Part shown: in pieces, positions 42,971-54,427 of the stretch
Layout of the letters: each line of letters starts with the position of its first letter
Numbering within the stretch: the first letter of the stretch is position 1
NCBI GenBank assembly: GCA_031841125.1
Contig: CM063111.1
Span: forward strand, 44,280,955 to 44,344,954
Direction: 5' to 3'
DNA: 64,000 nt
From: Acanthococcus lagerstroemiae
Taxonomy: Eukaryota; Arthropoda; Insecta; Hemiptera; Eriococcidae
The notes under the pieces: model-generated
The model's input: the letters and a program-made list of their open reading frames with translations, nothing else
The model's database searches: none
What the model was told of the DNA's origin: nothing
Program-made: the position numbers and the translations under genes

Positions 42971-43595
42971 CAAAGTGTGCATAACACCGTTTTAGAACGT
43001 AGTCCCATGCCTCCGCGTAAGTTTTCTCTTTAAGGCTGAAATGCCGAATAATTTCTTCGGCTTTGCCGACGAACGCCTGTTTCAAGCACCTCATTTTTTA
43101 GGTGTCTGGAATTTCTTTATTGTGGTGAACCAAACTTTCGAAGTTTTCTTTAAAATCGTTGAATTTTAGCAGGTCACCGTCGAAAGTGGGGATTTTAGCA
43201 CGTTCTAGTTTTAATTGGTAGGACCCGAAAAGTGAATTTCGTTCAGAGTTTTGCGAGTCCGAGCCAGACTGAATAATAGATCTGGTCTCATCGGCCTGAA
43301 TAGCCTTCAGTTCCGAGTTAATTCTAGCACTCACCCTGACGAAAAGTTGCCGCATCTCGGCTTGTTCGTTGAGTAGAACCTGCACATCAGGATCATCTTC
43401 AGCCATCAATTCCAAGAGTTCGAATGATGTTGAGTCCAGCTGCTCCTTCAGCGGTTTGAATTCGATGTTCAGTTGTGTTTCGATCCCAAATAGAGTTTCG
43501 GTGTTGAGTTCGCCTTGAAGCAGTGACTCGATTTCATTTTTCTGACGATGCAGGTTGAGTTTAACAATTCGAAGACGCTTCTTTTTAGCATCCAT
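42971..43595 (-). pseudogene. Pao/BEL-like gag, element Pao-2
   Basis: The frame starts MDAKKKRLRIVKLNLHRQKN at 43595. A coiled-coil-like region is followed by AKIPTFDGDLLKFNDFKENF, the PxFDGD motif of Pao/BEL gag. A TAA at 43098-43100 interrupts it, but the same frame continues with KMRCLKQAFVGKAEEIIRHF and an EAWDYVLKRC block to about 42970, where the Pao-1 LTR begins. The protein lacks the zinc-knuckle region and all of pol. Confidence 0.75.
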
Positions 43596-43820
43596 TTTTT
43601 TCTTGGCGATATCCGAACGATATCAACACAAGGGGCACGCTATCGCGTTGTTTAATCGAATCGACGACAAACGAAGATCCGGGTTTTATTTTAGATACGA
43701 TGTTCGAACGACATCGATCAATTTGCGGAAAGAATAATTAACCGCGAAAATTTACGAACAAAAATATGCGTTTACGCATAATTTCACTATTTATTTCATT
43801 AGTAAAAAACACCGGATAAT

Positions 43821-43838
43821 ATCCGGCCCGGAGGACCA
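43821..43838 (-). promoter_or_regulatory. Primer-binding site, Pao-2
   Basis: TGGTCCTCCGGGCCGGAT on the minus strand, 4 bases after the ACA LTR end, identical to the Pao-1 site. Confidence 0.7.
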
Positions 43839-43842
43839 AAAA

Positions 43843-44240
43843 TGTTTCATTAAAATGAGAGAAAATAAATCCCGAAATTAATACGTAACCTGTCATATTT
43901 TCGAACATAAAGCGTTCTTATAAGGGTAGTTACAACCGAAAGGACTACGAGAGTGCGACGAATCACGATAGACTACGATCGACTACATCGAGTGAACTAC
44001 TACGAGATACGGGTTTCTAACGAATTACAATGTACAAACTTTCCAATACGATGACGATTTAGAAAAAACGGGATTCGGAGCTATATCGCACTTCGTCGCT
44101 CAGACCCTTCGTGAACATGGCGGGGTAGAGGGAAGTCACCTCGCCTAAATAATTGGTCGTCAATGCGGTTCATCAGCGGCGGCATATATACCTATTTTTA
44201 ACGTTAACACTACTGATTTACCTTTTGAAGATCTCATTTT
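43843..44240 (-). repeat. Probable 5' LTR of Pao-2
   Basis: The LTR ends at ACA (43843-43845, minus strand) just before the primer-binding site. Its outer end is unclear, roughly 44,230, near a TCTCATTTTAAT word also seen in complement at 43848. No partner LTR is available for comparison. Confidence 0.4.
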
Positions 44241-45321
44241 AATTTTTGTGGACTGCTAAATCCGTTTCTCGATGGACGATGGAGAAAAGTGGGAGGATAC
44301 GCGACTTTTAAGCCCCTCTGTTGCCGCATTCCGTAATTGGGACCCTAGCAGAAACATAGCACAAACGATTATTGACACCATTTTCAATCTCCTACGTAAA
44401 GGTGGGGATGCTCCCGTTTCTACAGTTCCCCTCATTCCCCCTCCCAAAAAAATTTTCCGAATACGTTAGGGGGGCAGCACACACGACATGGTTTTCAGCA
44501 CAAACCAGCACTAACTTAACACAAACAAATGGCTTATGTTTCAAGTCTATCAGAGTGAGCGGGGGAGGGGCCTAGAAAATGCTCCTGAGAAGGAGACCTG
44601 TCAGCTCCCGGATGAGGAAACTTTGAAAAGTTTTAGGAGCAATAATTATTTAAACAATACAATTCTACAGAGATGGCTCAGTCGTTGGAAGTTGTTCACT
44701 CGGAAGTGAAAATTCACCGGTGGTCGTGAAGCTTAAGCGGACTCATGACGAACGTGAGTACGCGAATAATGTCCGTCGAGTTGCAGGTGGTCAAAGTGTG
44801 TAGGTCGGTGGCATGCTACTGACCGATAATGGCATTTGCGAATACCGGAGCGTTGTTGGTATACGCGAACGCGGAAATGTAAATTGCGTTCTGAGACTAG
44901 AACCAGGCTCTTAATACGAAGCGTGTTTTATAGTACGCTCGAGAGTCCCCCGGTTAATCCTCTGCGGACTTAAAATTTAAGTCGTAGACGCAGTAGCCGG
45001 AATACTTTTCACTAATTGCCTTCGCTGCCGGCCAACACCGGTGTACCGTTACCACACCGAACCGCAATAATGTTGCATTATGTTGGTACCCACGTGCGGA
45101 AACTTTATCCCCCCGCTGAAATTAATCGCTCTTTCTATAACATATGATTCGGCTTTTCCTCTCCTACACGGCGGGAAAAATTGATACATATATCGCATTA
45201 TTCGAGGTTACTACAAGTTCCCCCTCTTCCCGAGTCACCTCCGATACAGGGGAGTTTCACGTATTAGCGGTTCCAATTTTAACACGTATCGAAGAAAACC
45301 GTCGCACTCAGCATTGGGAGG
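44241..45321. other. Non-coding stretch, no gene seen
   Basis: CpG-containing sequence with short overlapping frames (44256-44469). No repeat or domain is recognised. Confidence 0.4.
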
Positions 45322-45774
45322 ATGAGTTTGTGGCGAAGAGTTCTCAGAAAGATGACCCGATCGTTTATAAGACTGTTTCCAAGCCGGATTTTAGTGAAAT
45401 GGGCCCAAATGCTTATGATTAAGAAGCTTCCCTCACCAGAGACGGTTTTGGGATCATTCGAAAAGTTAAAGAAGGATGGGGATGACACGGATACCGACGA
45501 GAGCTTGAGCCAAAACTCGTCGAATGGCTGAGCAACCGACACCGTAAACACACGCAGCGGAAAGCGCACAGTGAACGAACGCATTCCCCCAAACCCAAAT
45601 GCATCAAAAACGGCCAAGAAAATGAAGATCAACAGCCAATACGGGAGTCAGACCCCGGGCAACGTATTTAACAGATCTCTAGTTAAGAGGAAACCTACAT
45701 TAGAGAACTACCACACCGGTAGAGAGTCGAACCGAGACTGCCGAGGCAAACACTGCCAACAAATCGCGAAGTGA
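45322..45774 (+). pseudogene. Frame interrupted by one TGA, unknown protein
   Basis: Codons 1-69 (ending SLSQNSSNG) stop at TGA 45529-45531, and the very same frame is then open for another 81 codons (ATDTVNTRSGKRTVNERIPP ... KHCQQIAK) to 45774. The sequence is rich in Lys, Ser, Asp and Asn with little hydrophobic content, as in disordered regions or LINE ORF1 N-termini. I do not recognise a family. A single nonsense mutation or a chance juxtaposition are both possible. Confidence 0.3.
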
Positions 45775-46584
45775 GAGTCCCCTCGGCCCACATATTCCAA
45801 CCTTCCCACGTAAGTCTGATCAACGGGGGAAAGTATGACCAAGACCCCTCACTCACCCCCACCACAAGAGACACGACTTCCGTAGATGCTCTGAATCAAA
45901 ACCCTCTAAAACTCACGAGGGAAAAACAAAATAAGACCAAATTGAGAAACATAGGCTACAGCCCGGTGAATCGACCGAAGTCGATTTTTTCAGATTTTTC
46001 TTCAGTCCTTTATTTGCAGAGTAAAAGAAAACTTATGATCCTATCGTCACAATCCTGCCCCCTCCAGAGGGGTGTGTCCACGAAAGATACATGGCGTCTC
46101 TTTTGCAATGACCCCTTCCATCTGGTAAGTAGGCAACCTACTCCAAAAATATGTAGATATGTTTGCATACATTAACTAGACATCCATAAGCCATAACTAA
46201 TTCCAATGTTTTTATTGAGTCTTGAGCATTCTAAGATTCCGTTGAAGACATCGTATGGTGAACTTGAGATGATGTCCAATCAACAACTGGAAATAGTGAT
46301 TTGCCCATAGGAAATAACAATAAATTCTGAGAACATGATGTGACTTCCTTAACAGCACAATGTTATATCTTATGCGCAATGTTGACTATTGTTGATATCA
46401 TACATACATAATCCGAGGTCTACTCGGTAGTAGGTACCCAACAAACTCACCATGGGCGTAGCCAGGTGGGGGAGGGGGTAACCTGGAGCGCTTGTCTCAG
46501 TGACTGAAGTTATATTGTAGTATGCATTACCCGACATTAACAGACATTTCAGCCGTAAAATAATGAAATAAACCTATGTTTTTC
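45775..46584. other. Non-coding stretch, no gene seen
   Basis: No recognised feature except one half-end of the GGCGTAGCCAGG-type element near 46450-46500. Confidence 0.4.
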
Positions 46585-47100
46585 GAAAATTCCACGAAAT
46601 TTTGTGATTACCTCGATAAATATGCTCTCTAAAGAAAAGTTGTGCAAAAATTTTTTACAGAAAATTTAACGGGGAACATTTTGTGTTACTTGCATTTTGG
46701 TCCTAATGTGAATATTTTTTTAGATAACTACGATTTAGCGAGTAAAGATCGGCTATGAAAGAAAAAAATTAATAACAAAATCCACGTTCCTCGAAACTTT
46801 CACACATTATTGCGATTATCTCGGTAAATATGCGTTTTAGAGAAAAGTTGTATGAGGTTGTTTTTATAGGAAATTCAACAAGGAACATTTTATGTTATAT
46901 GCATTTCGGTCCTGAAGTTGATGAGTTCCGAGATATTCGCGGTTTTTTTGTAAAATCTCAGTATGATACACGTAACTTTAAGGTCAAAGCTGCACGGGTT
47001 AATGACCTCAGATTAAGCTCAAATTTTATACGGCGAGTTTCTAGGTCCATTGGAACAAATTTCATTGCGACCCTAATCAATTGGCGAAAACTTGTAAAAT
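46585..47100 (+). repeat. Diverged ~205-bp tandem duplication
   Basis: The block ATTACCTCGATAAATATGC ... GGGGAACATTTTGTGTTA ... GCATTTTGGTCC around 46609-46705 recurs as ATTATCTCGGTAAATATGC ... AAGGAACATTTTATGTTA ... GCATTTCGGTCC around 46815-46912. Divergence is moderate. An open frame at 46830-47102 lies in the second unit and is not credible on its own. Confidence 0.6.
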
Positions 47101-48169
47101 AAGGGACACCCTAGTAGATGTGTTTGCATACTCTTACTTTTGAAGGGGACGCGTTATGGCCGAATTTTGATTAGTTTTTTATCTTTGAAATTTTTTCTTC
47201 TTCTCACGACTGGAGATAGGCAGAAGAATGGTACCAGTAGGTAATGGTAGAGGGCAGTTCTGGTACCCATAGAAAAAATGGTCGAGAAATCCCACACATT
47301 TAAAATGAAAATCACGAGATCCGTCACACAGCATTTATATTAGGTGTATGAACGAGATTCTTTTCACAGGAAGGGAGGATCTCGTGAAGGTGGTGATTGG
47401 AGCAAGAGTTCGTGATTGAGGAGGGGCTTGAGATGGGGGATGTGATGGGGTAAGGGGGTCATAGTGAGGGAGGCCCGGAATATGTGCGAACTCTTGGTGG
47501 AGAAGGAGGTTGTGGGTGGGAAGGGGATTTATGGTTGGAGAGAGAGTCTTATTGGAGAAGGGGATAGGAAAAGCTTCGTTGTGAGGGTTGTGTTGGACGA
47601 GAGGACTCGTGCGGGGGAAGAGGCACGGTGTGGGGGAGAAGGTACGTGTTGGAGATGGAGGCTCTGGAGGAGGAGCCTCGTGATGAAGGAGGATACCCCA
47701 TGTGGAGGAGAGGGCTGAGGGTGGTGATCAGTGTCTTCTTCATTTCAGATTCCTATTCGAAAATGACAAAAATGGCGGCGTTTTCGCCTCCTCTTTTACC
47801 CGTGCACCTTCAGGAAAAAAACCTACCGACGATCCGAGACTTCTAGGAGATCTAACCTACTCAGCCTGCCCTAAAATATCAAATTGAGAGATTTAGTCCA
47901 TAATACTAAATTTTTCATTTGTCATAAACATTAAATTCCTGACAATTCACGAGCGTTTTAAATATGGTTCGTGATTTTCATACTAATATGTCGTGATTTT
48001 TTTTTCCTCTCGGAATTATTTGTCTTTCTACAGCTCATTCGTCACTTTTCCTGTTCATTTTGTTTTTACTGGGAAATACTTATTTTCTTGCTGTATATAA
48101 ATTTTTCCTGTGGAAAGAGTTTATTGTTCCTGTGAATTTCATTTTTCATTCCTGTGGTGATAAATGCAT
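47101..48169. other. Non-coding stretch with G-rich tract
   Basis: 47370-47720 is strongly purine-rich on the plus strand (GGAGAAGGGG- and GTGGGTGGGA-like words), which gives spurious open frames on both strands. No gene is seen. Confidence 0.45.
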
Positions 48170-48420
48170 CCCGATGTGCAAAACCGAAATCTTGTAACAA
48201 AAATTTTTGCTACATTGTCGCAAGTCTGTTACACTGTCACAAAAACTGTAGTTTATAAATTTGCTAAATGGGGACGGACAGATGGCGCTGGAGTCAAACT
48301 GCGACAGGAAAGAGTGAAGCAAATCAGCTACATAATTGTTACATTGTAACACTTTATTTTCGTAACACGGTAACAAAAACGACAGGGAAATGTTACTGTG
48401 TCTCAATTTGGAGTAGAGAA
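48170..48420 (+). repeat. Left end array of TTGTTACA/TGTAACAA motifs
   Basis: At least six variants of the quasi-palindrome TTGTTACANTGTAACAA occur here, including TTGTAACAAA (48193), TTGTTACATTGTAACA (48337) and GGTAACAAAAACG. Copy 1 has the same array. Confidence 0.65.
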
Positions 48421-49585
48421 TTTTCGAATATTTCATCGCTGTAAAATACAGTTATGGTGTGCATGTGTGTGAGAGCGTAAATAGGTGACAGCTACGAATT
48501 CAAATTAGAATAGAGTTCGTGGTAGGTATGAGAAGTTGGTTTTTGATCTCAGCTTTCAATAAGTGAAAATCGCTTTTTCCGCTACTAACTGCAAATATTG
48601 TTGAGTCAATTTTGCATAGTCAACCTAATGTCGGGGGGGGGGGATCAGTTTTGACCAAGAAGGAAGGGTATTAAACGGGGTGCTAAAATTAGGAAAACCA
48701 ATTCATGACTATCCACACCCCTTGACCTCTCTTTGGCTATGCTACTGATAATGATCAATAAAAACATTGTTTGCATTCTAACTGGTCTACGGTAGATTTA
48801 CATATGTATAAAGTGTTCGTTAAGCGTATTTCTTCCTTAAAACTTATGGTCCTGCATCGAGAAAGCCATTAGCGACTTGCTTTACTAGGTGCTAAAGTAT
48901 GTAATTATGTAACAATTATGCGCAATTCGCGCAATCCCAGGGACTGGAGCTTGCGGTTCGCATTTTCGCTTTTGTTTTCCACGTATATATGAACAAGTGT
49001 CAGTGTAGTAGTGTACAAAGGCCGATGACCAGAGTGAGAACGACTCATTCTTTGATGAGAATCAACGAAGAAACATTTGGTCCGAGTTTTATTGCCCTGT
49101 TCCGGGAATGTTGCCTCTTGCCTCTGTGATATGTTCCCAAACACAATATACGCTATAAGGAACAAAGGATACATTCCTAAAAAAGAGAAATTGATCGTCC
49201 TTCTGCAACCACGGTCTCGATTTAAAAATAACGTTGAAAACCGGCTAGAAGAGATAGATATAGGGCAGTTTGTATTAGGTTTTCGAAGTGCGATGTATCG
49301 TTTATTTTTGAATGCTTACGAGTTGTTAGTGTAGAATTATTTCAGTGCGGTAGAATATTGGTTTCGTAATTAAAACTATTTCGATTCGAGTTTATCTTGT
49401 TCGAAGTGTCATACTCATCGACACCGACTAGAATTTTGAATGCCGAGGGGCAGATGTCACCGGTATTCTCCCCAATCACTTTTGCTGTGCAAATTGGAAG
49501 ACCGTCGGAAGAAATTCAAGTTGCCTTGCAGTGAGGTTGTGGGGGCTGGAATTGGCTCCTCTGTTATATATGTAAATAATATAAT

Positions 49586-49803
49586 ATGACAGGGACCAAT
49601 TCCAAACAGCGCCTAGATGGAACTCAATTGTATGAAACTATACGCAGTAAGTAACCTTATTATATCTTCATATTTCATATCTACACTATATTAAAATTTT
49701 ACATTAATGCAGATTGCTGGTAAAGAAATGTTTAGTGGTAATTTAGCGAGATCAGGTGTGTCCATTTTTACTAGTTTTGAGAAAAACAACAGAGGAAGCA
49801 CCT
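49586..49803 (+). pseudogene. Frameshifted counterpart of the two-exon ORF
   Basis: The ATG (49586), donor (49647) and acceptor (49711) match those of copy 1 at 33180. Exon 1 here is 61 bases instead of 63, so the second exon would be read out of frame and stop within four codons. Confidence 0.35.
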
Positions 49804-50551
49804 GATTTTTCAAAGCGGAGTCTTGTATGCTAACTGGTAGATTCACACAGAAATATGGAGGACAAGGTTAAGAATTGACTTGAAATGAAAAGTCGATGGC
49901 CCCCATTAGGAAAATGTGAGACTTATTGGGACACTGTTGTCTGTTTTTCCGACAAAAATTTGTAAAAACATAACAATTTTCGTTGCTCGCTCTTATGAAA
50001 TCGGGACTCATCTCAGTTGAAAAATTTTGGACTTCTTTCCCCTTCTCTGCATAGTGTAAAGCATGGGACGGACTTATATAGGTAATATATAATCACAATG
50101 GAAACTCAAAATCACTTCTAAAATAATTATATCTGATTTTTTTGAGTTATCACAGAATCTGCAATAATTTGTAAGAGCCTAATTCACTGTACATTTTGAC
50201 GCTGATAAGCAGACACTGAACAAGCGACATTTTTTGACAAAATGAATTATTAGTATTGTTAGATAGAGCTTTTAAAAAGTAGAATTTTGTAAGTAAGGGT
50301 TTCCGAATCAAAAATGCGTACCCATTTTGAAGAAAGCTTATCAGTAAACACTAGGTCATATAGTTTCCATATGGCTCTTGTACTTTGAATCATGTGTTCT
50401 TAAAATACAAATTTTGTCGCTTGGTCCGTTTCTGCTTAACAGCGTCCATTTCAACCAGAAAACTATTTATTGCCGGGTAAAATATGTGTTTCTTTCCTTT
50501 GTTTAGATTTCATACCAAAGCATCATCGACTTCCTGGCAATAATGACATAA

Positions 50552-51008
50552 AAAACAAATAAGAGCCAAACTCGTTCAATCCTCAGATCACGTAAAAAGA
50601 AGAGAGCTAGGAGCGATTTACGGAAAGCGGAACAGGTAACTGTTTATTTTCAATAAATGAACATGCTCAATCGTCAACAAACTCATAAACAAACCTAATT
50701 TTGATTTTACTATGAAGCAAAACTAGGCATTCATGATTAACAATCTGTTTCAGATTAAGGCTCAAACTAACTCTACTGTTGATAATGCTATAGAAGATTA
50801 TTGCGTCGAAGTTCATTATGGTGTAAGCGATCATCACGAGTATCAACCACAGTAAGTACCAATAAATTTGTACATTAACTATTTTTTTCTCTTACTATTC
50901 ATAAGAAGTTTTCCAGGTTATATCTCTGTGAGGATGATCGACAGTTTGCATGAGAATTCTGCGAGGCAATATCGAATTGATTCTTGCAATCGGAGTTGTA
51001 GCGAATGA
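50552..51008 (+). CDS. Second copy of the three-segment spliced frame
   Basis: Segments 50552-50635, 50754-50851 and 50906-51008 keep the lengths, phase and GT-AG borders of copy 1. Substitutions relative to copy 1 (for example SLKEKR to SRKKKR, and YSVEVHYG to YCVEVHYG) leave the frame open. The intron lengths differ slightly (118 against 120 bases for the first). Function is unknown and no start codon is visible in the first segment. Confidence 0.35.
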
Positions 51009-51417
51009 GGGGGGATGTCCCCCAATCAGTGGAATTGGAAAAATTGGCCAAATTCTTGCCAATTGGCAAATCGAACGATCTGGATACTCGACATTTTATA
51101 TTTAGCCAGCAGAGTCCTACTGACAAGTTAGGAAAATCGACAAGTCAAAACTTTTTTTGGCTTTGACAGTTTATTTGACCAGCTTACAGAGGGGAATTTT
51201 GAGTTAAAAAGTTACAAAATTCCGGAAAGTCAAAAGCTTTTTTTGGCTCTACAGTTAGGAATTTTGAGTTGAGTAGTTGGAACTTTCACAATTTTACCCT
51301 CCCCCACCCACCCTAATGAAAACTCTTTGCTACGCTCCTACTCATGATTTTGGTGTTGGTGGTGGTTCAGTGGGTAATCCTGATTACAGAGTTTATTACA
51401 ATTATTAGAATTTGGAG

Positions 51418-51612
51418 GCACTTCCATTCACTTTTTTACCATTGGATGCAGAATGAAGGAGATGTACGATTTTATAAATTGAAAGCATAATAAAGTAACA
51501 AAAATGACATGCTCTAGGATTGAGTCTACATTTTTGAAAGTACAATCGATGATGGAGGGGTGTATGGCGATACACGCATGCCAAATTGGCCCCGGGACAC
51601 CGCATCCCCTAC
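51418..51612 (-). mobile_element. R1-like LINE 3' end fragment
   Basis: Minus-strand GGCCAATTTGGCATGCGTGT and the following ATCGCCATAC match the terminal part of the 3' untranslated region at 9893-10608. It begins exactly where similarity between the two large copies ends, which points to an insertion into copy 2 only. Confidence 0.6.
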
Positions 51613-52135
51613 AATACATTATTATTTATAATAACGATCTGTTTTTCTCGTTTTCCCAGGTTTCCTGAAATGTAGTGCGGCATTCGATTCGCGTGAACGC
51701 AGTTGGAATTTATCGGTTAATGTGATGTCATATCAATGACATTTTATCTATATTTTCTTGGATTAAGTGGTATAATTATCAATATATTAAATTTTCCCGG
51801 TTTAAAATGTTATTTTCGGACATTTTATGTTTTTGTCTGTATTTTTCCTTGTTTTCCAATTTCAATACTATTTTTATTGATTATTTTAAAACTGAATAAC
51901 TTGGAATTTTCATTCTGCATATGAACCTTTTTCTGAATGATAATAAAATTAATTTATGAATTTCAAGATCTATGATCAATTATATTTATGTAAATTAGTT
52001 AATACGCGTAAGAAATCAGTTTTCTACGAAGGCCGTGTGAAATGCAGTATTTTTGGAAAATTGCCGAGTATACAAAAAGAAATTTATTATTTTGTTCAGG
52101 CGAGCATGCAACTTATTCAAATTGACTCTCGTGAT

Positions 52136-52329
52136 CAGAGGTGGAAAAAAGGGAGCCCCGGTTTCAAAATTAGCCCCTCCTATTTTTTTTTTTCAATTTA
52201 ATCTTAATACAGTAACAATAGTTTTTTTTTGGGGGGGGGCTATGATTTTTGGATTTTTATAAAGTATTTTTTAGGCGCTGAGGCTTCAGCCCCCCTCCCC
52301 CGAGGTTTTCGCTCTATTTCCGCCCCCTG
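52136..52329. mobile_element. hAT-like miniature element with 8-bp target duplication
   Basis: Ends are CAGAGGTGGAAA and, on the complement, CAGGGGGCGGAAA. The flanking 8 bases CTCGTGAT (52128-52135 and 52330-52337) are identical, as expected for hAT transposition. The interior has G and C runs and no coding capacity. It is inserted in the 4.6-kb element. Confidence 0.8.
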
Positions 52330-52429
52330 CTCGTGATTAATCTGGCTTTCTCTAATTTATTGGACTTCGGTAATTTAATATAAATACTGCCAACGCGATC
52401 CTTCTGGAACCTGATACTTGCGAGAACTT

Positions 52430-52750
52430 ATGGCTACACTGTAACGAAAACTGGAAAAAAATGTTACAGTGTAGCAATAATGGTGGAGCCTAGAATTGTT
52501 ACACAGTAACAAGAAAATTGCATCAATGAACCAAAAAAAGTTCTACAAAACTGCTACTACGTTACAGCATATCTGTTACAATGTAATAATTAAATTGCGA
52601 CACTGTCGCACATAAATGAAAACTGCTACATAGCCTCCTCGTCCCTGATTGGTTGAATTTTTGCTACACAGTAACAAAAACCTTGTTACTAGTTTGGTGT
52701 TACAAACTTGTTACACAGTAACAATTTTCAATTCGGTTTTGCACATCGGG
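52430..52750 (-). repeat. Right end array of TTGTTACA/TGTAACAA motifs
   Basis: About eight variants occur, including TTGTTACACAGTAACAAG, CTGTTACAATGTAATAA, TTGCTACACAGTAACAAAA and TTGTTACACAGTAACAATTT just inside the terminal repeat. The array is denser than at the left end. Confidence 0.7.
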
Positions 52751-54149
52751 ATGCCTTTAAGAATTATTACTTTTTAACACAGATGCACAGACATCATGAA
52801 GATAATAATCATCTTCTTCAGCTACTGTACGCCACTTCACAGAGTTATATTGTTTATGGGGCTTATTTACCTTTCTCCTCTTGTCTATTTACCCCATATT
52901 TAAAATATAGGCCCATGCAATAAGGGGGAGGGGGTTCTAGTGCTTTGTAAAGTTTAATATGGATATCCAATAATTGGTTCCAAAGGTCACTAAAATCGAT
53001 TTTGGTGACATTCTGGCCATATTCCCCGAACTGGGGTGCATACCGATAGAAAAGAGATGCAAGATGACAGTCGTGGTCACCACATAGAAAAGAATTAAAC
53101 ATCACGGAAAGTGGTTGAACATGATTTTCATAAAATAAATTTCGCCTAATACAAAATTATTGATACACTTTTTCTTATTGCCAATAAAACTTGCTTTTTC
53201 AAGATGCTAAATTTTAATTAGCAATAAATTCTTCTTGCACCTTCTTTCCCATTCCAGTATCTTACTTTCTTTACGGATCAAATATTTTCAATCAAAGGAA
53301 TTTATTCCTATTCGTACTTTAGAAATTTTGCAAAGTATTGTTTTTCAGGCATATTTTAAACATTTTCAGAATATGTTACAATAATTGTGCAAACCGACTT
53401 CCATTACGTTCTAAACACATTAAACATTTTTCTTGAGGAGGGACCTCTCGTTTTCCATATTCAAAATTAAAATTTTATTAAATGTTTTACTTTTTATTCC
53501 TTTTTGCCGTCCACAAATAGCTACACTTATACTGATAACAATCCGGCCCGTGGGAGCAGGGGTGCTAGGGGTGTTAAGCAACCCGTGGCGCTTGCCGGAG
53601 CCCCCCCCCCCTCCGGCAAAACTTCGTGAAGAAAAATAACGAATTCCTTATACATAATATAATATGTTTCTTGCTAGTTTGTTCAGAACTTTTCTTTCCA
53701 CCACATTTCAATGTTTATAAACTTGGCAACACTGATTTCGCTTTGAAAGATAGACGAATCTAAAGCCCTACATGCGGGGGCTCTAACGAATCGTGTGTTT
53801 GTCGTTATTTATATGTGATGTGTCACAAGAAAAGGGGCCGAGTATCCATCCAGCAGTTTCAGACACACAGGCCTTTTTCTTGTGTCACTTTACGATTCGC
53901 AAACACAGTGGTAGGCTCGCGATCCAGTTCACATTGAATATCGTTGGCTAAATGTCTCAATGGCTGTTTGAGAACTGATAACTTGATAAGTCCACAGAAA
54001 TAGAATTTGTTTACTTCCAAAAGTTCGAAAATTTGATTGTTGTAAAAGTGTTAATTTTTTTCACGCAATATATTCAATTTTTTTGCACAGTGGGTTGTCG
54101 GTAAGTTGAATCACCAATTTTGATTATGAATTTTTATACCAAACTGAAT
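52751..54149. other. Non-coding stretch, no gene seen
   Basis: No gene recognised. 53821-53890 contains a hairpin-like pair (TGTCACAAGAAAAGGGGCC with GGCCTTTTTCTTGTGTCA), and 53540-53610 has a C/G-run segment resembling the interior of the hAT-like miniature elements. Confidence 0.45.
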
Positions 54150-54427
54150 CAGTGGCGTATCCAGGATTTTCCCAGGGGGAGGGGGAGGGGGCAAGGTAAG
54201 ATTTTCAAGGGAGAAAAAGTCGAAAATTGAAGTATTTTAAAGAATTGCCGATATTAGAGGACTATTTTATAAAAATGAAGGTAAAATTACAGCTGGAGCG
54301 AAATTTTTTCGAAAATACGTGTTTTAAAGGCGAAAAATTGTTCATTTTTGTATATTTTACATTTCATTTCAGGTGCCTTGGGGGCGTTCGCTCCCTTCAC
54401 CCCCCCCCCTCCTTGGCTACACCACTG
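54150..54427. mobile_element. hAT-like miniature element, CAGTGGCGTAGCCAGG type
   Basis: The left end CAGTGGCGTATCCAGGA and the right end TCCTTGGCTACACCACTG are near-complements. G runs lie near the left and C runs near the right end. The flanking 8-mers do not match (AACTGAAT and CCTTGTAG), so no target duplication is preserved. Confidence 0.6.

Larger units (their letters stand above)
48170..52750 (+). mobile_element. 4.6-kb element with CCCGATGTGCAAAACCGAA inverted ends
   Basis: The left end CCCGATGTGCAAAACCGAA (48170-48188) is matched by its exact complement at 52732-52750. Within each end region TTGTTACA/TGTAACAA words recur. The first ~3.2 kb is copy 2 of the segment at 31797-34988. 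The interior also holds an R1-like LINE 3' end (51418-51612) and a hAT-like miniature element (52136-52329), both later insertions. No recognisable transposase is encoded, so it is probably non-autonomous or belongs to a class I cannot identify. I see no clear target duplication (ATAAATG against CTTTAAG flanks). Confidence 0.7.

Noticed and set aside
47464..47887. Overlapping ORFs on both strands
   Set aside because: G-rich repetitive composition removes stop codons in several frames; no family resemblance.
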